A stretch of DNA of 64,000 bases from Parelaphostrongylus tenuis (lineage: Eukaryota; Nematoda; Chromadorea; Rhabditida; Metastrongylidae): the NCBI GenBank assembly GCA_019055375.1, contig JAHQIW010006477.1, positions 62,001 to 126,000 on the forward strand. The letters run 5' to 3'. The notes under the pieces were generated by a model. It had not been told where the DNA came from. It did not search any database and saw only the letters and a list, made by a program, of their open reading frames with translations. The position numbers and the translations under genes were made by a program. Positions 1 through 11,721 of this stretch are shown here, piece after piece (the first letter of the stretch is position 1; every line of letters begins with the position of its first letter).

Positions 1-30
1 GCTTTTACCAAAATAAACCAGATGAATGTT

Positions 31-205
31 GGCTGCTGACAATTTCGATAGTTCATATCGGAGAAAGGTGGTAATAGAGCGGCGTCCTCAGTGATGTAGT
101 GGTAGCACGGGCAACGTAATGGGCAAAACGCGTGTTCAACTCTCGCCTGGAGTCACTCAACACTCACGATTAGAACGTCATACCACTACTAAAAAAGCAC
201 TAGAA
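31..205 (+). repeat. tRNA-like foldback element (family A), one half
   Basis: A tRNA-like module at 84-152 has an A-box-like TAGTGGTAGCAC and a B-box-like GTTCAACTC. It is followed by the family tail, which ends near GCTAAAAAAGCAC... in other copies. The 5' side (about 31-80) matches the linker seen between opposed modules in complete copies. The position-33 pyrimidine and anticodon loop do not fit a functional tRNA, so I call it a repeat. Confidence 0.75.
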
Positions 206-1095
206 CGAGGAATTTCTATGGATAATACACTAATTTCAGCTGCACCTATAAAGCTCGGAAAATTAGACTTTTAACATTTCATTATTGAAAACGACTCTTA
301 ATAGCTTTCATAGATAGTTCAGCCTTTAAGAGATTGTTACGAGGTTCTACTAAACTAATTCCAGATCTTCCTCCTCATCAGAAACGCATACGTTAACTGG
401 TATATCGGGCGATAAACAAGACGGAGATGTCGAACATCAATCGGATGAAATGTTCTTTTGTCTTTTTTACAATCCATTCTTCAGCCCTAAGAGGGCGGGG
501 CATTTTCCGTGCTTTTTAAGACTTTTAGTAGTCATTTGATAGCTTAAATCGCGGCGATTCTCATAATATGCTTGTTTTTTGAAAACACCTTTTCGTTGCG
601 CTGTAGTAACGGAATGCAACTGGGCTTCACATTCGGCGAGAAGGACTTCATATGACCACGTGCAAAGTGAATAATTTTACAATAATACGTTGATTATTCA
701 TGACGAAATTGAATGATAATCGATTTCAACAGAGAAAAACTTTTCCTTAATTGAACAAACACTTCTCGACGAACTGATTAACATCTATGCAAGACCATGG
801 AAAGAATGAACAGAATCATACACATCAAACGCGTTTTTTTTTCTCGAATTAATGCAATAAAAACAACAAAAAATGGTCTCCTTAACACTTGCTTCAAAAA
901 ATCCTTACCGATAGCCAAAAAGAAGTTACGCAGGATTGTCAGTAAATCCTGCTGTTCAATAACAACGTTTTTATCCATCAGGTGGACCATAACACATGCC
1001 AGAAAAATGCCATCGAACTGAAGTAGGTTCCTTCAGGAATTGATCATAAACGAAATAGTGAAATATATTAACTACAAGAAAGTTAAAGATGAAGA
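206..1095. other. Non-coding interval with one foldback-repeat arm
   Basis: Positions about 500-660 match the dispersed R1 arm, with the motif TTTTAGTAGTCATTTGATAGC followed about 40 bases later by a GAAAACACCTTTTCGTTGCG block. The short open frames at 778-1021 overlap on both strands and show no codon or splice structure, so I do not call them genes. I see nothing else. Confidence 0.5.
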
Positions 1096-1100
1096 AAATA

Positions 1101-1370
1101 ACCCTCGGCATTGATCAATCCCTGAGAAGTGTGCCTTGCATTCGACCTCATCATAGGTCATTTGAGATTACTGAATGCATGTCTGGCCCTTATAAAGACT
1201 CGTGGTGGCCTAACGATGAATCAAGACTCTGCTGCTATCCTCTCAGAAGAACCTGGTGCCGATTCGCCGACTCCGAAGAGATGGAAGGCTTGGTGAGCCA
1301 TGAACACAGGATCGATCACGTGTGTGTCGCAGAACGCGTCTAACCACTGTGCCACGCGCTCTCATGAGAA
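1101..1370 (-). repeat. tRNA-derived SINE (family B)
   Basis: Read on the minus strand, a tRNA-like head (about 1300-1370, with TGGCACAGTGGTTAGA) is followed by a conserved body. The 3' end reads AGGGATTGATCAATGCCGAG. The same structure recurs at seven other places here. The head resembles an Arg-type tRNA promoter region. This is a retroposed copy, not a tRNA gene. Confidence 0.75.
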
Positions 1371-1646
1371 AGATATTGCAAAGTCTAAGACGCACAACTA
1401 ATCGAATTATGAACGAACCTCATGCAAACCTCTACACGAAAACCAACGACTTGCAAGAGCAAGAGCTGAGATAAGCGTTTTCTTTTGATGAAGTTTCGCC
1501 GAAATTTCTTGAATTATATCCGATTCCAAAAGAGTACGAAGCACCCGTTGGTTGAACAGAGGTGTTCCTTTATCATCTAAATATCTGTTTTCGCTACACC
1601 AAAAATCTAACCTTACAAAACAGAAAAAATAGTGTCAAAAGGTATA

Positions 1647-1854
1647 TTAACCCTCTCTGGATCGTGGACCCACCTCCTCTGCATCTCTAACCCCTAGTAT
1701 GAGAAAGCATTGAATGTATAAGAAAATAAAAAAAAATAAAAATAAGGAAAAATAAAATAAAAAATAAGAATAATAACGCAATTGAAAAAACACAATAATA
1801 CATTCGGTGCGTCCCACCTTGTGGGCTATACGTCCAGGATCCCGAAAGGGTTAA
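1647..1854. mobile_element. TTAA-flanked MITE, piggyBac-like
   Basis: TTAA at 1647-1650 and again at 1851-1854 flank a roughly 200 bp segment. Its ends are imperfect inverted repeats: CCCTCTCTGGATCGTGG on the left and CCAGGATCCCGAAAGGG on the right. The interior is A-rich and has no ORF. TTAA target duplication and a CCCT-type terminus are typical of piggyBac-mobilised elements. The segment at 8430-8720 is a related copy. Confidence 0.65.
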
Positions 1855-1859
1855 GCTGT

Positions 1860-2595
1860 CTTTATATCCCATCAATCCTGATGAACTAGGATTTTCTATC
1901 CCAGTGTATTGGATAGCGCAGCGGTTGTGGCGCAAATACTCAAAAACCATACCCAGATTCGAGCTGACCTCCACCAACCAAGCTCAGATTCGATCCGGTT
2001 TGGTCAGCCAAGTCTTGCTACACTCTGAGGCCGGCAGACTAATATCAGACTTGCTGGGGGTCAATTCAAAGCCTCAGTTAACAAAGATTCGTCATCTCCT
2101 GTGACAAAGACGTGAAAACTTTAATGTCGTTAATCCCAAGATTCCGAGAGAAGCAACTGGACTGACATTCGACAATATGCAAAACGTTAAAAATGTTCAA
2201 GCTGAGATCGAATTGAGACGTGAAACTCAATTTTCATTCAATATGGGGAAACAAAGATAAAAGAAGTTCTCCAATCCTCACAATAAGTGTCGTCAGGTCG
2301 TTTAAAAAAATATGACCAGATGAGGTCATTTCGTGGATTTGACCATGCATACCTCATGTACATTCTCTTATAGTCCGGTATCATGCCAGTACGATTTCTG
2401 TTGCTCGCTCATTTAGTACTCGTCATGAAAAATTATCGTATTCGACTCCACTGATTTACAAAACGTTGGCGTACAAATTTCAATATTCAGTCTTCAATTG
2501 CTGTAGCATGACAGAAAACAATACATGAACATATATATGGATGATACCCTCGCACCCCCAATCCTGTAGACACACACGCACAAAACTGGATGACC
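1860..2595. other. No gene recognised
   Basis: The open frames at 1904-2104 and 2487-2735 are short, lack family motifs and show no convincing splice context. I see no repeat boundary here apart from the MITE on its left side. Confidence 0.4.
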
Positions 2596-2599
2596 CCGG

Positions 2600-3460
2600 A
2601 AATCTCTGAAGCTCTAAGCATGACTGGAAATAACCGCACAGACACGTTTCGATACTTTTCGGTTATAAGTGGATTGAATGAATATTCGGCCTCATTCTCG
2701 GTACGAGAATTTTCCATAGAAGTGTTAATAATCACTCGAAAGCTTGAATTTCTAGCTAGAATCGTACGCAGCCGGTTTTTCAGAACACCTTTTCATGACG
2801 CTGTAAAGTCCAAAATGAAACCATGTTTCACAAGACTACGCGTTTTTTTCTTATCTCGCGTATATCTCGCTGGACAAAACCATTCCTCAGAGTGCTAGTA
2901 CTTTTTCGATATCACAAGTCTCCGAGAGCTCTAAATGTCTTTGCTTTTTAAAAAAAGCTCTTTTGATAGAGGTGTAGTAGAAAGAAAAATGCTTGTGTCA
3001 AACACCTCGCCGGACAGACCTCGTTTAAAGATGAGTCGATAGTCTAAGTTACAATGACTCCAACTGTGTGCATATTCTCTGCGAAGACCGTTTCAGCGCA
3101 GTTTATGGAAAAATAACATCGAGTTCATTACTCGGCAGCTTGTTTGCCGGATAATATACGGGCAGAGGGCGATCGATGGATGACTTAACGGTTTAGAATG
3201 TGGGGTGCGACCTGTTATTTAATGGGAAATTTTTGTCTGCTAAGAAAGAAACCCCGTACAAAACTATTGACTGAGATACTATGAGATTCTCTTTACACGT
3301 TCGTATTAATTTTATTTCGGATTTTACAGCATTAAAAAAGAAAGTTTTGAAGACCAGCTACGTACGCTCTAGCCAGGAATTCAAATTTCCAACTGGTCGC
3401 TAACACTCCTACGAGAAAATTTTGTACAGCAAATGTGCTCAATATTTATTTGTTCCCTTA
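2600..3460. repeat. Foldback repeat R2 with opposed arms
   Basis: The left arm (about 2680-2800) contains a CGAAAGCTTGAATTTCTAGC block followed by a CGTACGCAGCC-type segment. The right arm (about 3340-3430) carries the inverse, including GGAATTCAAATTTCC and ACACTCCTACGAGAAAATTTT. Similar arms occur at 27905-28620 and 51740-52130. The interior (about 2830-3330) has no ORF. Confidence 0.5.
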
Positions 3461-4640
3461 TAACCCAAAAGTACATTGTTTGACCTACTAGCGACAGAGC
3501 TGCTTTCTCGATTACTGGAAATTCTCTCTCGATCATAACAGTTTATTAAGAGCTGTACCGCAGACCTATGAGACTTTGCTGCACCTTACTAATCTCAAGT
3601 ATAGTTTCAGTACAGCGCATTAGCACTGATGTCAGAGAATCCCGATGTCATCTCTTATGGAACTTGTTCATAAGGGAACATCAGACAAACCTTTGGAAGG
3701 AACATAAAACTCGTCCACGATATCTTAAATGCAGTGTCTTTCTTAAACTCAATAAGGGTGCTAGCACCTAAGAATGACTAAAGGATCCGAAAAAGTTGCT
3801 TCCCGTCATACACAGAGAGAAACAGAAAATAATTCTAAAAAATGCTTGAAAGCTTGGATATGTACTTCTCAGCTACAAAACATACCTTTTCCATCGTGAT
3901 TAGGATAAATAGTAGACATTCGGAGATTTGAGGTGTTTGGGGAGAAACGCGAAACTTTCGCCAGAGCCATAATAGACGCGCCAAAGTGAAGCAAAACACA
4001 TCCCGTTGAGGTCCTGTCTGAAAAAGAGAAACAGCAAAACCTACAACGTTGAAATGTTCAGGCACTATCTGCATAGGCTAATGAAAAATAGCACTATTCA
4101 CTTGTGAGGGTGCAAATAAAAGGCCAACCTTAATTGCAGAAGAGGAGAGTGTTAACAACCGATCGAAATCTGAGACTTCAGGCTACAACCCAACGTCACC
4201 GATTTTCGAAAAAGCCTTTTTTGACGTAGCTACACAAGGATATATCTTGCGTTGTAGACGCGCATATTTTTCGATGGACAGAGCTCTTTCTTGGACCTTT
4301 ATTAATCATACAATAGTGTAATTGGTACTGATTCCAATGCCGCGCTTGTATCCTAAAAGACCGCTTATATGGAATGCAGCAGGTAAAACAAGTTAAACTG
4401 CTGTTAAAGAAAGAGCTCTCTCCGGCGAGAATATGCGCGTCTGCATTGCAAGAAACGTCCCTCGGAGACAACGTCAAAAAAAGGCTTTTTCGAAAATTGG
4501 AAATTTCCTCTCCAGCAAATGAGATCGATTTTTTATTTGTACACTCATTACCGAATGGAACCTCAGATACATTATGAGCTCTACGAAGGCGAACATATCA
4601 ATTTGATTATCCAATAATGATAAGTGATAAGAAGAACTTC
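3461..4640. other. No gene recognised
   Basis: The open frames at 3568-3771, 3835-4074 and 4374-4577 are short. Several overlap frames on the opposite strand. I see no domain motifs and no chain of compatible exons. A short CGAAAAAGCCTTTTTTGACG / CGTCAAAAAAAGGCTTTTTCG inverted pair lies at about 4203-4225 and 4470-4493. Confidence 0.4.
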
Positions 4641-4810
4641 AAATCTCGAGCAGAAGGTGAACCGGCGTTTCACCCTCTGCGGAAGGGGGACTGGGGTGTT
4701 GGGGGCTGCTAACCACTGTACTACCGAAGTATCTGTCCTGCTACCTCTCTTCCTGCGAGATAAGGTATATCAGGTCAGGGACCACCATAAACGGTCGATT
4801 TGGTAAGCAT
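4640..4810 (-). repeat. tRNA-like foldback element (family A), decayed half
   Basis: On the minus strand it shows the family A order: the GATATACC...CTCGCAGGAAGAGAGGTAGCA linker type, a GGTAGTACAGTGGTTAGCAG A-box region and a GTGAAACGCCGGTTCACC B-box region. It is more diverged than the copies at 20060 or 29950. Confidence 0.55.
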
Positions 4811-6980
4811 ATGGGGGCATCGAACCTAGTTGGGCTGACAAGCTTAGTGTGAACATGGTCTGAACTCGCCATCAAGGATAAAATTTGGTTTTGATGCATA
4901 ATTCAGGACTATTGAGCATATAGTTGTTACATCAAATCACTGCTGGAGAGCAGTTGCAAAAAGAATTTTTGACGATTTCATACGAATACTTGCTACAATA
5001 ACCTTACAGAAGCAACTCGTAAATTGCAAGTATAACTAGCGAGTTTAGTAGCAGACAACCCGACGTTCAGGAAAAAACGAATGTGAATAAGACCATAACT
5101 GCGCTAACACACAAAAATGGGCAATTGAACCTACCAGTAACTTTGACAATCGGGAACACTTTGTCGCTCGAAAATCCTGGATGGAAATCTACACTGAGTT
5201 CCTTGCATGCGCTTCGCATCAAAGCTACAGTACTGCAAAGGTAGTGTGCACGTTTCGCCGGATATATAAGATTAACATAATCTCGCTTCCCGAACAAACT
5301 CTGAAAAGCAAAGCACTATTTGTACTTTTAAAGGGTCTCCCTTGCTTCGTAGAACTATGAGAGATTTATGTGGTAAAAACAGAGCAACATCTAAAGAAGT
5401 GGCAATGTATACGATTTTTCAGAAAAAGTAGTAATTTTGAGAGATTAATCGTCTATTCACAAGAGCAATAAGCGTGTTAAAAATAACTGAATCATAAAAA
5501 CATTATATTAATAGAAAATGAAGGAAAAAATAAAAAAATAATCACTGAACAGAATCTTTTGCCAGACGAAATGAGCTACTTCACTGCCATCTCTACTACA
5601 CTTTTAAATGAGATATTGAGGGAGTTCTGGATAACTAAAGCACTTGTGATGATGATAACAACTTGAGCACATATATAGAACTAGATAGAGTTACAGAAAA
5701 GAACTCGGTGTAAGTCGCATCCTAGGGAATTGAATATCTTCTCTGATTAGCGAGTCCTGTCTGAAAGCCTCTCACAGCTCACGTTATCAGAACATCGAGG
5801 GGGAATTCTTCAGGATTCTAGTGTAAGAACATCAGTTGAGATTACCACTGATGAATTTTAGGACAACTATACGAGAGAGACGTGCTATCTAATAGATTTC
5901 CTGTTCGAGAAGGTATTAACCGAAGAAGCAAAAAAAAAATTTAATAAGTACCATGAGGACTATGAAACTGAAGCTAAGAGGACAAAACATTTGGGCCTTC
6001 CTGATAAAGATTTCTAGGTTGTAAATGCCTGCGTGAATGAAGTCTACTATAAGGTGAGGTATGCTTGGTAGTACATTCAAGACAAAGAACTCTGATGGTG
6101 TTTTCTGCTGAGACACAGCGGTCGGCACGATCAGTTTTGGTGTACAGAGGCCTTTCCAAGACTTGTGGTAAACTGATAGTTTCTCCCACGCAGACGTAGA
6201 ATAGCGACTTGAGTCATAGAAGGACGTTTCATTAATATTCCTTACTCAACCTCTTATTTCCGATGAAAGCCGTTTTTTGTCGAGGGTGTCGCCGTCAGAG
6301 AGGCCTAGAAATGCTCTCACTTTCGTAAACTGGTATCACATGTAGAGTGCAGCATACTTTTGACGAGAAGTTCACCACTTTTTGATTTTTAATCGTGATA
6401 ATGACTTTTTGGTATTGCATGAAATGAGAGGATATCAACTGAAAGAAATATGTCGTAGTGATTATTTTCAAAAGTCGTCAAATTCCTCGAAGAACTAATA
6501 TAATTCTTTGATCGTTGACAGCATATTATTACACAGAAAAAGTGTCTTTCTGCACACAAAAGCTCTTTGAGCATCACACACACGGAAGTGTACAAGAACC
6601 TGAAACATAACTTGGATAGGAGAAAGGTGTGAATTTTTCAAAACATGGACAGAAAGATACACATATAAGATGCGGACTGGGAATGATTTTCCAAATGTCT
6701 CTCAATGGACGCCTCAAGCTCGACCACATTCGAGACTGCAAAAAAAAAACGTCTCGATCAGTATTCTAAGTGATTTGTGAAAAAGGCGAAACCCTCAGGC
6801 AGCAGTCGAAACAATACACGACCGGCTTGAAAACCGTTGGCTTGATCAATACAAGGAAACGATCAAACGCTAAAAGTGCTGAGATCCGCATAATAGACTG
6901 TAATAATGGATCGTGTAAAGTAATAAATAAGAAGTAAGTGTTTATTAATGTGCAGACAATATTCGGTAATTTTCCGTTTG
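4811..6980. other. No gene recognised
   Basis: Short frames (5067-5297, 5916-6189, 6389-6595, 6766-6987) lack motifs and adjoining exons. The sequence is AT-rich intergenic or intronic in character. No repeat with clear ends was found. Confidence 0.4.
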
Positions 6981-6984
6981 GCAG

Positions 6985-7130
6985 CACACATTTCCAAGCC
7001 TATCCCCTTCGCTGGGCAAGAGGGGCCATGTACAGCGCTAGCTTAAGATTGAAGACATTAAACGATTACATGAACTCTTTATGAAAACTTCTTGTCCGGT
7101 GTACGGGATAAGCTTGAAAATCTGTGCTAC
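6985..7130. repeat. Short palindromic repeat related to R2
   Basis: AAGCCTATCCCCTTCGCTGG near 6996 and an inverse form, GTGTACGGGATAAGCTT near 7095-7115, bracket an internal GCGCTAGCTTAAG segment. The same block appears in the foldback element at 27905-28620. Confidence 0.5.
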
Positions 7131-7473
7131 AGAATAGAAAAGAACTCAATATTCAATCATGACTGCCAAATGGAGAAGTGAAAATGATCTGAAAGAAGTT
7201 CCAAGCAAGAAGTAGAACTTACGTCAGGCAGTGTCACGTACACATCAACGACGAAGTAGTTAGCACTTAACAAATGTATAACAGAGTCCTCGAAAACCTT
7301 CACCTAAATAACCAAACTGTAATGTAGAAAAGAATCACATGAGATGCAGCTAATACAGGAAACATAAGCTACATATCCATGGACGCTAAGTGATATCCAG
7401 AACTCCCGCGTGAAAGGCACATTACTCAGCATTCCTAGATATATAAAGTCACTAGTAGAGATAAGAAATAGAG

Positions 7474-7735
7474 CCTTCGGCGTTGGTCAATGCGAGGAGC
7501 GCGCCATGCAACTATCTCCAATTTTTGCCATCATTTGAGGGGAGTGAATAGATATCTAGCCTTTATAAATTATTCGTGGGAGCTCCCTGATGTATAAAGT
7601 CAGCTGTGATCTTCCTAAACAAGTCTGATACCAGTTCACCGACCCCTGAGGCATGGAAGGCATTGTGAGCCTTGGCGCGGTATCGAACTATCGACCTTTG
7701 CCTAAACGCCCACGTGTTGCAGCGAGAATTTAGAT
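7474..7735 (-). repeat. tRNA-derived SINE (family B), diverged
   Basis: On the minus strand the 3' end (CGCATTGACCAACGCCGAAG type) and the body with GGTGAACTGGTATCAGACTT match other family B copies. The tRNA-like head at the high-coordinate end is degraded. Confidence 0.6.
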
Positions 7736-8429
7736 ACTACGCCAGGTTTTATGGAATCATAACACTGCTAAGAGAGAGGTAAAATAGAAAAAAAACTTGT
7801 GAATGATAAACTACATAAATCATTACATCTTGAGGAGGTGCCCACTTGTACGTCGGTACACTCGATGTCGTTAGTGAAACGGCGTTTGCATGTTCAACAA
7901 GTGGATGAGTGATTCCAAACTTTGACCAGTACTCCAAATCCTTATACTGTAACAGATCTTCATCAGAACGAAAAAATTTCTTTGAGAGTTCACAGCTTTG
8001 AAGACATAAATACATCTACAGAAATTAACAAAAGAAAATTAATTTGGTAGAAGAGACTACTACTGTACCCCGTCGGTCGAAATCTTACATGCTTTATCAT
8101 TTTCCTCACTTTGCTCATGCATCTCATGCTCATGCATGCAGCTCACTCCGAAACACGATGAGTTTCTGATAGAAAAAAGGAAAAAAACCTTATAGGCTCT
8201 GAAAGCTAAAATTTCACAGTGATAGGAATAAGGGGTCGTCTATAAGGACCGAAAAGATCCGAAGGCTTCCCTGACTTGTTCTCAATAGCAAAAAAAGTAG
8301 AATCCGCTATGTATTGAGCGGTACTTGTTGAATACTGGTAGATGCAAATGTTCTCAGGCATTCACAGTTTGAATTCAATTCATTTCTGTCAAATGCGATA
8401 GCAGATCAGTCATACGCAATACCTCAGAA
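7736..8429. other. No gene recognised
   Basis: The frame at 7749-8015 (minus, 88 codons) has no recognisable motif and no flanking exon candidates. Short CATGCATCTCATGCTCATGC repetition at about 8118-8140 is the only local pattern. Confidence 0.4.
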
Positions 8430-8720
8430 TTAAGTACCTTTTCGGGACCGTGGACCCACCTCCTCTATATCTCTTACCTCCAGAGTGGGTCATTTTAAGT
8501 GTATTATTGTTGTTATTCGCTAAAAATAACAACATACATATTTACATAAAACATAACATAGGAAAATAACATCAATAATACGTTTGAGATAGTACAATAG
8601 TAAATTCAACACGCTCCACGCTAGGGGTTAGAGGTGCAGGGAGGGGAGACCGTCCAGCACTGCAACGTTGGGAGTTAGAGATGTAGAGTCGAGGCGTGCC
8701 CACGGTACCGAAAGGGTGAA
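8430..8720. mobile_element. TTAA-type MITE related to the copy at 1647
   Basis: TTAA at 8430-8433 is followed by GTACCTTTTCGGGACCGTGG. The far end reads CACGGTACCGAAAGGGTGAA, an inverted match, where the final TTAA appears as TGAA. The block GTGGACCCACCTCCTC is shared with 1647-1854. No ORF is present. Confidence 0.6.
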
Positions 8721-9300
8721 GCGATATAGTGTCACAACGTGTAGGTCACTTACAAGTAATTCGCATTTTTCTCCCAGATCTCAACTCGGAGACAGTCCCA
8801 GAAAATTCCCTGACATATCGGATAGTCTGCATGCTCTCTGTGACAGCTTCTCACCTCACAAGAATGCTTCAACTTCGCAGTCTTCAATGCATCCGCCACT
8901 GTCCTGGCCACTTTCTTCCACTTTGCCACCACTTCGCAAGGAGCATGACGATCTCTCTCTGCATCTTCACACTAAAACGGTATTATATCGTCCAAGAACT
9001 AGATTGCTAAGCAAGGTTGAGGATTGATTTCACGTCAATCCAAAAACAAATTTGCTGTCTCACCGTCTATCCATTAACTTCGGCATCAAATTTTGCCTGA
9101 ATCGAGTAAGTGAATACACGTGAAAAGAGCGGACTACTGTGAGCCTCTTCACTAATTTCACGATCCCAGTTACTCTCTTATAATACTTCATCATTGTTTT
9201 ACTAATATTTAGTTTACACGACCTTGGTCCCAATCTCACCACTTCTTGCATTCGATCCGATCCTACGCATTGATCTTACACAAAGGTCTTCGAACACTTC
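8721..9300. other. Unassigned, coding-like but unrecognised
   Basis: Base composition is less AT-rich than its surroundings. Open frames of 60-119 codons exist on both strands (8668-9027 plus; 8750-8932 and 9060-9251 minus). None shows a family motif and none joins to another by plausible splice sites. It may be a decayed transposon. Confidence 0.3.
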
Positions 9301-9309
9301 ACGTAATGT

Positions 9310-9530
9310 CTGGCAGCTGCTTGAGGATTTCGGGTTCTTCGCGAATGCCGTAGAATGCAGGTCAACGCTATGTTCCTTCTAATCTTGGAGGTGGGCGAGC
9401 TAAGGCGTTTCCTATGGAGTTCAGTTGATTGATTACAAGAGAGCGGAGGGGATCGAACCAGCGCATCGCTTATCGCTTCGCTCTCTGATACTTTGCATCA
9501 TTAATTACTGCGCCACCCCGCTCTGTACTG
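9310..9530 (-). repeat. tRNA-derived repeat (family C)
   Basis: On the minus strand the head at 9435-9525 reads GTGGCGCAGTAATTAATG and then GCGCTGGTTCGATCCCCTCC. It is followed by a body with a GTAGAATGCAGG/CATTCTACGGCATTCGC block. The same order is seen at 39630-39850, 49000-49205, 41030-41440 (plus) and 19450-19800 (plus). Confidence 0.65.
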
Positions 9531-9669
9531 TAGATTGTACTTAAGGCTTCACTGTGGCTTCTTGCTTTAAACTATTCATCGGTACCATTTCATGCACATA
9601 CCGCACCTATGTTTGCTGTTTCGCAGTTGTCCAGCAGCAATCAAGATCTACTGCTAGATGAATTTGTGC

Positions 9670-9858
9670 GAGGGAGGCGTATGTGGTGATGGCATAGTGT
9701 ACAATGACACTGGTCCATCACCATTGTTCAGTCGATGGATTTCGGCTGGTTGACCAAAATAATCCCTATGATCGACTGTCCATCCGAAATCCATCGACTG
9801 AACAGTGGTGATGACCAGTGTCATTGTACACTATGCCATCACCACATACGCCTCCCTC
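9670..9858. repeat. Near-perfect inverted repeat, about 75 bp arms
   Basis: The arm at 9670-9745 begins GAGGGAGGCGTATGTGG and is mirrored at 9784-9858, which ends CCACATACGCCTCCCTC, with only a few mismatches. The central spacer (9746-9783) is about 38 bases. A hammerhead ribozyme starts about 30 bases downstream, and other hammerheads here also lie in inverted repeats, so the two are probably parts of one element. Confidence 0.85.
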
Positions 9859-9890
9859 CTTGCTTCAATGCAGGACTTAATGTGGGGCGT

Positions 9891-9938
9891 GGGCCACTGA
9901 CGAGGAGGACGAACCTCCGAAACACCGGTGTATGGCCC
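9891..9938 (+). ncRNA. Type I hammerhead ribozyme, fully conserved core
   Basis: The core CTGACGA (9897-9903) keeps all invariant positions of CUGANGA. Stem II is GGAGG/CCTCC (904-908 with 914-918 of this kilobase) with loop ACGAA. GAAA follows at 9919-9922. Stem III is A-U, C-G, A-U with loop CCGG (9922-9931). The cleavage triplet is GTA, with scission predicted after A9932. Stem I is six perfect pairs, GGGCCA (9891-9896) with TGGCCC (9933-9938). Very short stem III is known from hammerheads in Penelope-like elements and animal retrozymes. No reverse transcriptase frame is nearby. Confidence 0.85.
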
Positions 9939-10439
9939 TGGCGTACCAAACTCATTTAGGCTAAAAACATCCTTTTTTTTTGGAATTAATGAAACAGTCG
10001 TTTCTCAAGCTATCGAATCACTACTAAAAATAACGAAATACCCTTGTCCCGCAAAAAAAGCCTCTATATAGTCGCGTGTTCAAACGAACACACGTGGTCC
10101 GCAGAAGGCTGACATGATACCTACGAAGGGAAGTCAATACCTGCAACTGAAAGGCATTCGACAGTGAATTGGACGGCGATTGCCGTATTCCATCTTCATC
10201 CTCGATGCAAGCTCTTTTCATTACCGGACTGGAGAAGAACCAGGGTTAACAACCGTTTAGATGATGTTGCGGATATATCCTATGGGCCTGTTGATACCAA
10301 ATCTGTAAAATTGACCAGGCAGTAGGTAAAAAGAAAATGTCTTTACGAACACCATAACTATAACATTGGTGTCAGTTTATGATCCGCTCTTGAAAACCTA
10401 TGCTCGAGCAAACTCTACCAGCCAAGACTAGAGCAACAA

Positions 10440-10830
10440 ACGTCATTTCTATGCACATCAAAGATTACTGAGTGATGCGCAAAACATCCAACCCCAGGCA
10501 GGAGTCGACCCCGCAGTTCACCTACACCAGGAGCACGTGCTACCACTCCACCACCGAGGCCATCGCTTTGCTACATTTCGAACGGCTGCCAGCTTAAGCG
10601 AGTTTGGTGTTGATATGCGACTACCCGACCAAAACCGTGGTTGCTCGAAGCTACGATAGTCTATATCGAAGAAGAAGTGGTAGCTGAGGCTCGATGGTAT
10701 AGTAATAGCACGCGACCCGTGGTATGGGTGATACGTGGGTTCATATCTTGTCTGGCATCGGCTGCTTTGCATATCACTCAGTCTCCCTAAATGCAAATCT
10801 CTAAGATCATAAAACTGCTAAAAAAGCAGT
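10440..10830. repeat. Palindromic tRNA-like foldback element (family A), both halves
   Basis: A minus-strand tRNA-like module (about 10495-10565, with GCCTCGGTGGTGGAGTGGTA read on minus) and a plus-strand module (about 10685-10765, AGTAATAGCACG then GTGGGTTCATA) are placed back to back. Between them lies the linker with CTACGATAGTCTATATCG. The plus half ends in the family tail, GCATATCACTCA and ACTGCTAAAAAAGCAG. Confidence 0.7.
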
Positions 10831-11720
10831 AAAACACAAAGAATTCGTATATCATCATCATATTTGCACTAACGGGATATAACCGAGAGAATTCAGAGCA
10901 CTTGAAGCTGGAAAAAAACATGTAACAAGTATTTATTACCTAGAAAAACATGTACAAATACAAAGAAGCTGTCTCCATGTGATCGAATCTGTACAGTGAT
11001 CTGAAGTGTAACGAAACATTATGGCTGATTGATGAACATGGTTCCTCCGTTTCAGAACAAAATTATTTCCAAAATATGAAAATATCAAAGTCTTGTATCG
11101 AGATGGCGATCAAGCAACGCAGTAAAACAACATTGTCAGCGCACTTAACTTTGAAAACTTAGTAAAAAAAACTCCAATGCAGGTAAGAAAATAACACATT
11201 TCACAGCATCTTATAACAAGAAATATGAAGAAAAAAATGTCAATAAAGAGTTATAAAAAAAAACTCGCAAGTAGCACAACGACACAAAGAGAAGAATACG
11301 GTGTAAAAAAGTGGGAAGTGAGTGAAACAACCATGATGACAATAAACGGTGGTGAGCTCAAGACGATATGTGGTAACGAGTCAAATGTGAGTCATATGTT
11401 TGAGACTAGTTAAGTAGTTCTCTAGGAACATAGACAAAGCTGCTACTTATGCTATGGAACAACCTTATTATCCTGTTAATAACCAATGATATCTAATATA
11501 TCGAAGAACTAGACGCAAAAATCAATCTATACATGCCGAGAAATTTCCGCCTATGACATCACACATCAACCTTAACAGTTACCATTATCCGTGTGAAGTA
11601 GCTGCGCAGTATCAGACGACTGTCGTGAATGTGAAGGTGATCTGTAAGGTGATATTATCTATGTAAGTGGTATAAAATAAGAAGAGAAAAGAGGAATAAG
11701 TAAAAGGATAAAAAAAGATA
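10831..11720. other. No gene recognised
   Basis: The 62-codon frame at 11225-11413 is lysine- and serine-rich low-complexity sequence without motif or splice partners. The rest is A-rich and featureless to my reading. Confidence 0.4.
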
Positions 11721-11721
11721 A

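Noticed and set aside
8668..9027. 119-codon plus-strand open frame
   Set aside because: It begins inside a MITE, competes with frames on both strands and has no motif.
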